Positions 1 through 10,829 of a stretch of DNA of 62,697 nucleotides are shown one piece after another. The stretch comes from Haplosporangium gracile (taxonomy: Eukaryota; Mortierellomycota; Mortierellomycetes; Mortierellales; Mortierellaceae): contig JAAAUF010000122.1 of assembly GCA_015499985.1 (NCBI GenBank), forward strand, positions 1 to 62,697. The letters run 5' to 3'. The stretch's first letter is position 1. Every line of letters begins with the position of its first letter. A model generated the notes under the pieces. The model saw only the letters and a list, made by a program, of their open reading frames with translations. It was not told where the DNA came from and did not search any database. Made by a program: the position numbers and the translations under genes.

Positions 1-717
1 TTTGGTCATTTCATACTCTTGGTCATTCATGACCCCTCTTTTTCACTCCTTTTTCCCATTCCTTGTCAGTGATCCGATTCGGATCGCAATTGCTACGAAC
101 ACAAGGTTCTACTTCCCCTTTGACTTCTCTGTCCCCTTTATTTCTCAAGGCTGAAATAAAAAGAAAAAAAATGAGTTTGAAGCTGAAACGGTTTGGAAAG
201 CTGGGGATAATTGGATCTGTTCCATCCCAGGCTACATGGTACCGGCCTGCTTCTCGTGCACTTTCTTTGTTCATCTTTTTTAAATTGGTTCAATGGGGTA
301 GTTTCAATGGGTCGACCCCTCTTTTCCCTTTTCCCCTTTTCCCCTTTCCTCCCCTACCTTCCTTTCTATTCCCGAAAGAATTGTTCTATGCATCCCTGCA
401 TCTATGCTTTTGTTTTTGTTTTCTTGTTCTCTTGTTGTTTGCTTTCTTGTTTTCTTGTTGTTTGTTTTCTTGTTGTTTGATAATGTGTGGATTGGGTTAT
501 CTTCTTTTCTTTTCGATTCTCTCTCTCTCTCTCTCATCCTCTACGCTCCGTGTTGTCCTTTCCATCGCCCCTTCTCATCAACCTCCCTTCCCCTTCTTGG
601 CAACAAGCCCGAAACAGCAATAAAGACAGCGATTATAATTTGATGACACTGCGCTAATATTGATTTATGGTACTCTTTTTTTTATTATGATGATGATGAC
701 TCGCCGGATATTATGCT
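1..717. other. Upstream region of the first gene, no gene recognised
   Basis: This stretch is pyrimidine-rich on the + strand (long C/T runs around 310-370 and 500-600), as is typical of fungal promoters and 5' leaders. Its longest open frames translate into Phe/Leu/Ser/Cys-rich low-complexity sequence with no recognisable domain, so I do not call them genes. It may hold an unrecognised 5' exon of the ABC transporter that follows. Confidence 0.5.
411..481. repeat. Imperfect TTTTCTTGTTGTTTG tandem repeat
   Basis: Several imperfect copies of a unit close to TTTTCTTGTTGTTTG follow one another. They lie in the presumed promoter or leader of the downstream ABC transporter gene. Function unknown; this is probably simple-sequence drift. 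Confidence 0.6.
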
Positions 718-3700
718 ATGATCTATCGTCCCACTACCGATAGGGAGGATACGACTGCCTGATCACAGGCCGTGGCGTGAGCAACCCCTCGGGACTATTG
801 TCCGGACGACACATCTGGTTCTGATCACGCTCGGTCTGGGCCTCCTGATCTCTGTCTCAAACCTGGTTGCTGTCGTGGTCTTGCTGATCAAGCAGGAGGG
901 TAAGTTTTTTGCATGAACACAGTACGACAACACATGGACGTCGGAGGCTGAAAAATAAGAACGGAAGGACAAAAAAAAAGGAAGTCTATAAAAGAAATGC
1001 TCATTTAAGATCCTATGACGCACATCCGTGCCCTCTCTCCCCAGTCAATCATCCTACTTTTCCTTCCGCTTCCAGCAATCCATATGGGGCCAAAAAAAGT
1101 ATTAAAAGATTCTTTTTGAATATCTAAAGACGCACGATGGAGTTTTAATCCTCTCTGCCCTTATGGCTACGGCCTTCTCTCTCTTTTTTCCTCCGTGCTG
1201 TGTCGCCCCTTAGGTAATCTATCTTTCCAATCGCGCGGACTGGGCTGGACCCTTTCCTCTGCCATCTGTTGTTGTCTAGCATGGGCCGGACAGACTTGGC
1301 TGGGATTTCAGGAACGCAACCGCCCTCGATTCTCAACTCCTCTGCGCCTCTTCTGGATTTGTTCGCTCATCCTCTCAACTGTTTCCTTTTCACTCTGGAT
1401 TCGTCACCGGTCAGAAACGGACCTTTACCTCGGCAAACCATTCGTTACCCTCAATCGCATCACCACCATCGCACGATTCGTTCAGAGTATCGGACTTGTC
1501 CTCTTGGGGCTCGCTCAGGAAACCCAGTTGCGAGCTTCACGGCCCCTGGACCTAACTCAGGATCGCGCACTATCCTCACAATCAAGTCGCGCCACGCTGG
1601 TTCAGGACAGCTTAGTTGGAGCAAGTGCAGCAACCTCCAGCAAGAAGGGCAAGAAGAAAAAATCTGGAACAGGACCAGGAGGGGCACAGTCAGCCTCAGC
1701 ACAAAAAGACTACAAGAGACCCACAACTTTCAAGGAGTTTTACGGGCACTGCACGCGCCTCCGTCCATACATCTGGCCATCCAACTCACGCAAGCTGCAG
1801 ATCCACATTCTCCTTTGTCTGGCTCTGCTGGTAATCGGACGCGTTGTCAACGTGCTTGTGCCCCAGCAGCTCGCAAAAGTCGTCAATGCGCTGAGACAGG
1901 TTTCAGACGGAGCCACAGACCAGAATGGAAACCCTCGATTCATCTGGATGGAGATCATGATTTTTATCGGCTTGAGGGCGCTTCAGGGCAGCATTGGCGC
2001 CGTTGATACGCTCCAGGGTTTGCTCTGGATTCCTGTGGGTCAGTTCAACACTCGAGAGCTGGCCGTCAAGATGTTTGAGCATCTCTTGAATCTTTCCTTG
2101 AGGTTCCATCTCAACCGCAAGACTGGAGAAATGCTTCGTGTCCAAGGTAACAGATCACTCCTTTGGCTTTAGTTTTTTACATGTCCCCTCTCAGTTTACT
2201 AACACTTGACTTCTTTCCTTTGGTAGATCGCGGTGTATCGTCGATTGTCACATTGCTCTCCTCGCTGCTCTTCAACATATTGCCTTGCCTAGTTGATATC
2301 GCAGTCGCATGCATCTTTTTGACACGAGCTTTCGACATTTACTTCGGAATCATTGTCTTTATTACAATGATGTGCTACATCTACGCGACCATTCTCATGA
2401 CGGACTGGAGGACACGGTATCGTCGCGAGTCCAATGCACTCGACAATGCAGTAGAAGCGCGAGCAGTCGACTCTTTGCTCAACTACGAAACCATCAAGCT
2501 GTTCGCCACTGAGGAATACGAGGTTGGGAAATACACTGATGCCATCCATGCCTATCAGAAGGCTGACCAAAAATCGCAGTACACCCTCGGTATTCTCAAC
2601 ACTACCCTGAACGTCGTTATCCAAGGAGGCCTGGCTCTGGGTTGTCTGCTTTGCGCTAAGCGAATCGCGCAAAAGGAGATGGAGGTGGATGACTTTGTGA
2701 TGTACTACGCCTACATCACCCAGCTCTACGGCCCACTCAATCTCTTTGGAACATCGTATCGATCTCTCCAGGTAAACATATATGAAATCGCACCTTTTGT
2801 TGCTGCTGTTATGCGCGAACGAGACCTAGTCATGTGCTGATCTGTTGGATGTTCTACTACATTGGGCATCTGACCTTCATAGAAAAACTTTATCGACATG
2901 GAAAAGATGCTTGATCTCTTCCAGGAGCCTGTCGAGATTCAGGATCTCCCCGAGGCAAAATCGCTTACGATGACAGGCGGCGAAGTCGTCTTTGGTAAAA
3001 GTTTGGTCATTTTATCACCGCTTTGATACTCGACTATTTTCGCCATAATTAACACGCCGTTTCCACTTAACAACATATAGAGAATGTGTCGTTCGGCTAT
3101 AACCCACAGAATCCAAACCTCAAATCTGTGTCCTTCAAGATCCCGCATGGCAAAAAGTTGGCACTCGTTGGACCATCTGGAGGTGGCAAGTCTACGATTC
3201 TCCGTCTATTGTTCCGATTTTATGACCCGACACAAGGCAGGATCTTGATTGATGGACAGGATATCCGGATGGTGACCCAATCCAGTCTGCGGCGAAAGAT
3301 CGGTATCGTGCCTCAGGACACCGCTCTTTTCAACGAGTCGATCGGATACAACATTGGGTATGGAAAAATCGGACAGGATCAGGCGCAGGTATTCGATCCT
3401 TCACGGTCGGCAATGCAAAGGCGACGCATCCAGTCTGGCGAGAGTTCCGGTGCCGAGTCAAGTCGTCGTGTGTTGTTGAGCGGCAAGCCCACCAAGCCAG
3501 CTGGTCGCGGACGAAAGAGCAAAAATGCATCGCCTCAATCCTCACCCGAGACTGCTGGCATTACCGAGGGCGACGAGGATGCAGATGTGGAGGGCGACGG
3601 AGGAGACTATGAAGATGATGAGGATTGGGAGGACGATGGTCGTATCCAGGCGGCCGCAGAGGCAGCACAGATCCACGAGATCATCTCGCGTTTCCCAGAA

Positions 3701-4573
3701 GCGTACGCAACGCGAGTCGGGGAGAGAGGCATGCGACTTTCAGGCGGGGAAAAGCAGCGCGTGGCCATTGCTCGGACGATCCTCAAGAACCCACCTATTC
3801 TTCTACTGGATGAGGCGACCAGTGCTTTAGATACACAGACGGAGCGGGATATTCAAAACTCGATCGAATCGATCTCTAAGGACAGGACTACGCTGATGAT
3901 TGCACATCGACTGTCGACGATTGTGGATGCGGACGAAATTCTGGTGATCCAGAAGGGAGAGATTGCAGAACAAGGCAGCCATGAGGAACTCATGCAGGCA
4001 GGAGGAATCTATGCTGCCATGTGGATGCAACAGCTTCGGGAGGATCGGACGCCGGCCGGAAGTAGCCATTCGAGTCAGAAGGATTCGTCCAAGGGCGAGG
4101 AGGAATCGGACGAGGACGATTCATCAGACGACGATGACAATGCTCGAGTTGGCAAGATCCGTATCCGCAGGAGCCACCACAACAACAGCAGCCGTTACCC
4201 GCGTGGAAGTGGAACTGGGACCGGGCGCTATGGAGATAATCGAGCGGTGATGTCATTCTCGCTTCCAGCGTATGGATCCAACTTTGGGTCAGGAACAGGG
4301 TCCAGCTCGGGTTCGAGTAGTGGCGGTGTTGGACCTTCGTCTTCATCAAGGCGAGGGTTCATGCAGGGAAGGCTTGACTGGCCAAGCATCAATACGACTA
4401 TGCAGCGGCCCAACCAACTGACGGTTCTTCCAGAGTCGGATAGTATCCAGGAGGTCTCTGACGAAAACAGCTATCACGATGATGCTATCGACGACCACTT
4501 GTCTGATTCAGGAGAGACCTCATCCAGGATACCAGCAAGAACATCCAAATGCACAGACAGTGATCTTTTCTAA
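718..4573 (+). CDS. HMT1/ABCB6-type ABC half-transporter, 5' end unresolved
   Basis: ABC half-transporter of the HMT1/ABCB6 class (family role: export of heme, porphyrin or thiol-metal conjugates across vacuolar or mitochondrial membranes; substrate not deducible here). Exons by frame: up to 899, 1130-2146, 2227-2771, 2883-2994, 3081-4573, about 1,115 aa. An extra N-terminal hydrophobic region precedes the six-helix ABC membrane domain, as in HMT1. The NBD shows Walker [11 protein letters not shown]-loop IVPQDTALF, signature LSGGEKQR, Walker [13 protein letters not shown] and H-loop AHRLST. A roughly 100-residue insert rich in Ser, then Asp/Glu, separates the Q-loop from the signature, and the tail is acidic and Ser-rich. 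The start is uncertain: the coding frame is closed by TGA at 719-721 with no in-frame ATG after it. The ATG at 718 is in another frame, so an upstream exon (acceptor near 768) or an indel is needed. Confidence 0.85.
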
Positions 4574-4653
4574 TCCAATCCGCCCGCTTATCTAACGGCT
4601 TACTATGAGTCTGAGATGACACACAAGCACACACGCACACAAACAAAAAACGG

Positions 4654-4659
4654 AATAAA
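4654..4659 (+). terminator. AATAAA polyadenylation signal of the ABC gene
   Basis: A canonical AATAAA lies about 80 bases after the stop codon of the HMT1-like gene, in the 176-base gap to the convergent carrier gene. Confidence 0.5.
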
Positions 4660-4749
4660 GTTTCCCACGGTCCAAAAGCAAAATGTATACATTTTTGAAG
4701 GAGAAGAAGCGGGATGAAAAAAAAGTGAGATGAAATGAATGGTGAAAGT

Positions 4750-6852
4750 TTATTTTTTCTGGTGCACCATGACCTTGAGCTGCTCGAGGACAATGAAGGT
4801 TACGATGGTGTGAGGGCCCAGACGCAAGAAGGCAGGGAGCCAGCCCTTGAACAAGGCTGCTGGACCTTCACTCTTGACAATATGGAAAAACATTTGTGTC
4901 GACGAGGTCTATTAAAAAAAGAAAAAAAAATGTTAATTTAAGACCATTTGTGTTGTGCTGAATCTATATTAGGGGAAAAAGTAAGACCCTTATTTATGCG
5001 AATGGTGTATGGGTGTATATATAAATCATGCGAATATTGCAAAATGACACAGCATACACACAAAGAGAAAGAAACAAAAATGCCAAAGAGGAGAGAAGAA
5101 AAGATTCCCGTAGACTTACACTTGATCCAGAAGAGTTCATGATTCTGGTCTTGAGCACATCCAATGGGGCACACACTGTCGTCGCAACGAGACCCTATTA
5201 TGCGTTATAAAAAGAAGAAAAAGAAAGGTATTGTATGAGATGTATGTCCCTTCCTCCTGTGAAAATCTGTTTGTCCTGCCGTTTTCTCGCTTTGTTGGGT
5301 TGGTTAGCCCTAAAAAAAATGAGTCGAATGACACATTCGCCCAAAAAAACTCCAAAAAAAAATAATAATAGCTGTGACAACGAATAAAAAGAAAAAAAAA
5401 AACTTACAGCAAGAAGCGACGAAGCAAAATGAGTAGCCAAGTTATCCTTGAACCAAGGGGTAGCCAACAACTGACGCTTAAATCCATCGTAGGAGACCAA
5501 TTGAGAGCTGGTCATCAGGATGGCTCTGTTCATGTTAGGTCCCAAACCACGCATCAACTGGGCAGGACCTTCCTCCTTGATGATCCTGAAAAGTCCATCA
5601 AAGGCATGCTTATAGTGTCTCTGTTGTTCCTTGGGTAGCTTGCCGTCGTTGACCATCCGGATGTTGACTACATCTGCTGGGTTTCCGAACCCACCACCGA
5701 CACATCCTGCCAAAACACCGCACACCAGCATTGTGCTCACGGGGATTCTGCCTAAAAGGAGAGAAGATACGAGGGAAAATGCAGCGGGTTTTAGTCAGTA
5801 GGTGACTTGAGTGGGTGCTGAAGTGAAATGCTCGGGATGTTAGTTGAATCTAATCCCCACCAACTCCGACCGACATCTGTCTTTGGGATAGAACAGGTAC
5901 GGTCAAGCCGTTTTTTTTCTTTCTTTCTTTTGAGATTAACATCGGCAGTAAATGATTGAACGAAACAAATACGAAACGGCAATCATGAATAGCCTCAGAT
6001 AGAATCATAGACTGAGGTAATCACATCAACAACAATAACAATAATAGTAACGATTGCACATGTCATAAAAGGCAAGCCAAGAGAGACTTACTTCCATCTT
6101 TGGGTCCGAACTTCTCCTTCAAAAGGTCGTAGGTTCCAAATCGGACGGTCGAATAAGTTCCTTGGCGGAGCAAACTGGCCGAGAGACCGGTATAGAGAGC
6201 AAAAAATCCTTCATGGCGTGCAACATTGATCATGGTTCCAATCATGCCCTGTTTGCTGGCTCCCTGCGTCGTCTGAAGTCTGACCTTGGTCAGATCGAAA
6301 GGGTGGGAGACGAATGCGGCAGCACAGGAGGCAGCACCTAAGAAAAAAAAGGTACATAAAAAAAAGGAGCGGATGAGTCAATTTTGTTGTATTCATTCAA
6401 AGAGTAAAAAAAAGCGGTCGAGGGTGCGAGCGTGGTTCGGTTCCGGCCTGTTTGTTGTTGTTGGGATACGTCCACTGTTTCTTGTAATGTTGTTGAGTGT
6501 CCTCAATGAGCCAGGTTCGGCTTGCTTGTTTGTTTGTTTTCCTTCATCCTTGTCCTTGGCCTTGTCCTTGGCCTTGTCCTTGTCCTTGTCCTTGTCCTTG
6601 TCCTTGTCCTTGTCCTTGTTCTTGCTGTAGGTGAACATGGCCCGGTCCTTAATCCCCTGTCCTGCTTCCGATGGATTTGCGAAGAGTCTATCTATCGGCT
6701 GGGCAAGGCAAGAAATTATACAACTGATATGCCATACCTCCGAGCCAAAAGGGGTCTCTTGGCTTGACGACAGCGACGGTGGCAGCCTGTTGGACCTGCT
6801 TTACCGCCTGGAGCTGCTCATGGTGTTGTACTTGTGTTGTTGCGGCGGCCAT
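4750..6852 (-). CDS. DIC1: Mitochondrial dicarboxylate carrier (SLC25, DIC1-like)
   Basis: Inner-membrane carrier of the SLC25 family, 312 aa, closest in pattern to yeast Dic1, which exchanges malate or succinate for phosphate. Exons on the minus strand: 6852-6738, 6337-6092, 5751-5408, 5194-5120, 4908-4750; all phases agree. The three SLC25 repeats carry signatures HPFDLTKVRLQ, NPADVVNIRM and APLDVLKTRIM. The NPADVVNIRM element and the context around ILMTSSQLVSYDGFKRQLL match Dic1 rather than the citrate, oxoglutarate or phosphate carriers. The N-terminus has about 35 extra residues, Gln/Ala-rich and without acidic clusters. The tail ends in Gln-Lys-Lys. The gene is convergent with the ABC gene at 718-4573. 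Substrate assignment rests on sequence likeness only. Confidence 0.88.
6548..6619. repeat. (TTGTCC)n hexanucleotide tract in DIC1 intron 1
   Basis: About twelve near-perfect hexamers TTGTCC/TTGGCC lie inside the 400-base first intron of the carrier gene (6338-6737). In the transcript the tract reads (GGACAA)n. It is likely length-polymorphic. Confidence 0.85.
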
Positions 6853-8176
6853 AATTATGTTGTAAGGTGAATTGTAATGTAATAAATAAGGAAGAGTGTA
6901 AATCGTTAACGAATGAGTGAATGAGTGAATGAAAGGAGGGGAGAAGTAAGGTTGCAGATTCGTCTATGTTGTTGGTGTGATGGGTATGAGTGATGCGAGC
7001 AGAAGGCAAGAAAAAGAGGGGAAAAAAAGAAGAGAAAAGTGGGTCAAAGCCAAAGACACCTTTTTATGTTTGTTGATACTTGAACCAACAAACAGTCATC
7101 ATTTTGCAGCCCCGATCTGCCGTGAACTGATTCATTGTTACTTCGTAACTATCAATGGATACATGTCACCCTTTCTCTCTCTCTTTTTCTTTGTCTCTTG
7201 CCACATCCATCTTCTACTCGGCAATACCCTCCCATCTCTCTTCCCCCGGAATCACATGTGCGAATATATGGCTCGTGTTTTATCCGAGCAAGCAAGCACC
7301 ATCAACAATCCATCTCCATAAGGAAGGTTGTGGAGAACAACATTCAGGGCAAAACAGAAAAAATAAAAAAAACTTTGTTCGCCAGGAGGAGCCACGTTTA
7401 GAACGGGCAACTCTCTTAGCCCGCTCTTACTCCATGACCTGTTCTATTCCCCTAGGTGGATAGATGGATCGAGCGTCCCAGACTCGGACACTGCCGGAAA
7501 GAAATAAATAGCGCCCCACTTTCCAGATATTGTTGACTTTTAACTTCAAGTCAAAACGTATCGAAACCCAATATAGCCCTATGCTCACACCAAGCCCTTT
7601 GCTCTCGGGCGAAAAAGGGAACAAGACCTACACAGACACAGTGGATGATATCTTGTCACACTTGTAGGACGGAAGGAAAGAGCGTCTACGGGATCCGAGC
7701 AAAATCAACGAAAAAAACAAAAACAAAACCACTCCTCGAATTGCCATAAACTGACAAAAGAAGGCCAGCTCGTCTTGACCCCAAGAGTTTTCTCCTGCCT
7801 CTAATGGTAGAAGCTGGGGAGGACAGCACCTCATGAGAAGAAGTAAAATGGCAAAAGTCGTAAGGGCAAGGACCCCTGAAAGGAAGGAAGGAATGCGAGC
7901 GTAAGCGCTCAAAAAGAAGGCCCATGAGTGAACGCGGCAGGTAATCCGTGCAGAGACTGAGTTTTGCAGCCACTTCAAGGACAGCGGTGATTGTTGTGCC
8001 GATAAATGACACTTTAGCGGTCTTTCAAGTGCTTTGAAAGACAGTATGTATACTGGTTTTCAGCAATCCAGCGAGGCACTTGATAGCAACGCGGGCATCT
8101 TTCACAAGAAGAGCTCTGGCATGACCTTTATGTTTTATTTGCTGGCAACGCGAAACAAAACCATCTCTCTACGTTT
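6853..8176. other. DIC1 promoter and carboxylase 3' region, no gene seen
   Basis: About 1.3 kb between two minus-strand genes. It should hold the promoter of the carrier (right of 6852) and the terminator of the carboxylase (left of 8177). Both-strand open frames here are short, show no domain and lack codon bias like the neighbours. No tRNA-like fold or repeat family was recognised. Confidence 0.5.
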
Positions 8177-10330
8177 CTACATACGCGAGACGCCATACAG
8201 GTTGCCGCCCTTGACTTCTGTATTGTAGCAGACCGAGAGACAAAAGCCGAGGATGGTGCGAGTCTCTCGAGGATCGATGACGCCATCGTCAATGCAGCGG
8301 GAACTAGTCCAGTAAACATCCGACTCGCTCTCGACCATCGCTTGGAACATCTCCATCGAAGCCTTGGCCATTTCCTCATCAATCACCTTGCCAGACTTCT
8401 TGGCGGAGTCACGCATCACAATATCAAGCACGCCCGTCAGTTGCTCGGCACCCATGACTGAGCACTTGCTATTGGGCCACGAGAACAGGAACCGAGGGTT
8501 GTAGGCACGTCCAGCCATCGCATAGTTTCCGGCTCCGTAACTGGCACCCATCACAATGGTAATACACGGGACCTGAGAATTAGAGACAGCGTTGATGAAG
8601 CGCGAGCCAGCCTTGATGATACCTTCCTCCTCGTACTTCTTGCCGACCATAAATCCGGTAATGTTGTGGAGGTACAAAAGCGGAGTGCTGCGCATGTTGC
8701 ACAGCTGAATAAACTGAGTCGCCTTGTTGGCCTCGGGCGAGAAGAGAACGTTGTTGTTGGCGATGATTCCGACAGGGATTCCATGGATGGTGGCCCAACC
8801 ACAGATCAAGTTGGGTCCGTACAATGGCTTGAACTGGGTGAATCGAGATCCGTCAACCAAACGAATAATGACCTCTATGGCGTCAAACGGGATACGGATG
8901 TTGGCACTGACAATGCCCAAGATCTCATCGGGATCGTACTGCGGCTGGTCAAACTGGCCCTTGAGATGACGAATTGGAAGCTGGCCTTGCTTGATCCAAT
9001 TAAGACCCGAGATGAACTCACGGGCCATGGCAATGGCATGGTACTCGTCCATTGCCAACTGGTCTGCAACACCCGATTTGCGACTGTGCATATCAGCGCC
9101 ACCAAGAGATTCTGCGTCGGTAATCTCTCCGGTAGCCATCTTCACCAAAGGAGGTCCACCCAGGAAGACTTGAGCTTTCCCCTAGGTATGTAGGATGTTA
9201 CAGAAGCACGGTTAGTTTGTTTTCTTTTGTCTGACTGTTTCTTTGAGAAAGTTCTCAAGTATCGCTAAGGCACATAGTTATTACCTTGACCATGACGACG
9301 TAGTCACTCATGCCAGGAATGTATGCACCACCGGCGGTCGAGTTTCCAAAGACGACAGCTGCGGAAGGAAGGCCTGCCTTGGATCTAGATATTCATTGAG
9401 CAGTATATCGGTAAGAAAGTGCTGAGGGTTTCAAGAGTTCAATTAGCCTTACTTTAAAGCTTTAGCATACCTCTCTGCCAAGTGGCGGAACCCAGCCCCG
9501 CCAGGGTGGAATACACGACTCTGCTGAGCAAGGTTCGCGCCAGCCTACAAAGTATTTTACGAACAACGGTAAAAAAATGTCAGCTTGGTCATCATTATCA
9601 GAAAAAGTCGCTGTTCTGCTTGGAGGTGCATGTTGTTCATTGTTGCAGGCGTACCGATTGAACAAGCTGAATATGGGGCAGGCGGTTGATCCATGCAATC
9701 TCGCTGATTCTTGAGCCTCGGGCCATGGTCGAAGCGTTCCAGGCACCGCCTTGAAGAGTGGGGATGTTGGCAGTAATCATACATTCGACACCGCTTTGAG
9801 CATGAGTTGGAAAGGGGTGCGTGTTAGCATAATGCTTGACAAAATGGTTTTGCACCCTATTCAGGTCGAATAGATCGGCTAACGTACCAGATAAGACCGA
9901 TTCCGGCCACCTGGGACCCTCCCACGGTCATGTCTTCCTGGCCATATCCAGCGAGAGGACAGAGTTCCATGAAAGGAGAATCATTATCTAGAAGTAGCTC
10001 AATGCGATCACGGGCTGCAATGAGGTTGTCAAGATACATCAAATAGTAAAGGTGAGTGTGTCTGTTCGTAGAATTGAAATGCCGAAGTATTTACGTCGAT
10101 AGAGATCGGCTGAGGTTGAGGTCAAAAGCTCTCTCGTTACCAAGGAGTGATCCGCGTTTGTGGTGCAAGGCTAAGAGTCTGTCCGAGCCCTGGAAGGTAG
10201 CCTCCTGAAGCTTTTCGTGTAGCTGGTCGACCAGAGCAAGCATCTCGTTGTAGTTAGCAAGATATTCCGGTGATTTTGTGTTCACTTTGGACTTCGTCGG
10301 CTTTGTCTGGTGACCGAGATGGGTCGCCAT
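8177..10330 (-). CDS. Methylcrotonyl-CoA carboxylase beta-like carboxyltransferase
   Basis: Biotin-dependent acyl-CoA carboxyltransferase, 544 aa, which moves carboxyl from carboxybiotin to an enoyl/acyl-CoA. Exons: 10330-10141, 10014-9888, 9793-9655, 9544-9471, 9384-9285, 9181-8177, in phase throughout. The N-half has the crotonase-like core with oxyanion motif [14 protein letters not shown]; the C-half shows [32 protein letters not shown] and [10 protein letters not shown], all typical of MCC-beta/geranyl-CoA carboxylase. The length matches human MCCC2 (563 aa) minus its presequence. Two oddities: there is no convincing mitochondrial targeting peptide (first 30 residues are Lys/Thr/Ser-rich, non-amphipathic), and the last three residues are SRM, which fits the peroxisomal PTS1 pattern. 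Leucine catabolism is the default role; an organelle-switched paralogue with another acyl-CoA substrate is possible. Its ATG faces the DOA10 gene. Confidence 0.87.
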
Positions 10331-10829
10331 GGTTTTCCTTTTCTTTTTTTTGAGGTGGAAGTTATCGGAAGGCAGAACGATGGGGGTTGTGAGAGGAGTA
10401 AGAGAAGTGAGAGAGAGAAAGTTAGATTCGTTGTTTTGATGAAGTGATGGAGAAAGATTGACAAGAAGGAATGGAAAGTGAATGCGAAGTGAACAAGCAG
10501 CAAGGAGCACGCGCTAATGTGTGCCTGGGGGCACGGCTAAAGTGAATGTGCAATTATGGAATATATCAGATATCTTTATTTGCATGTAATTTATTTCTCT
10601 TTAAGCACCTTTCTCTAAATGCAAACATTTTCCTTCGTCCGTGAATTTCGTCACTCTGTTTTCGCTTTCAACCTCTTTTCTTTTCACGACCAGCAACATA
10701 CTTCCCTTCCTCCCTCAACAACAACCTTGACCTCCATTGAAAACAGGACACCACACGCCACCGTTTTTAAAACTCTCATCAAAGACTGACAGGAGCCTGC
10801 TACCACGCAACGCCATCGCCACGTTCACG
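10331..10829. promoter_or_regulatory. Shared bidirectional promoter, carboxylase / DOA10
   Basis: The start codons of two divergent genes are 499 bases apart, so this interval must contain both promoters. The carboxylase side is purine-rich on the + strand (CT-rich in its own sense). An AT-rich stretch lies at 10555-10620. No clear TATA box was identified. Confidence 0.6.

Noticed and set aside
63..623. 186-codon open frame at the left edge
   Set aside because: Pyrimidine-rich low complexity (poly-Phe/Leu/Ser) with no domain and no codon bias like real genes here.
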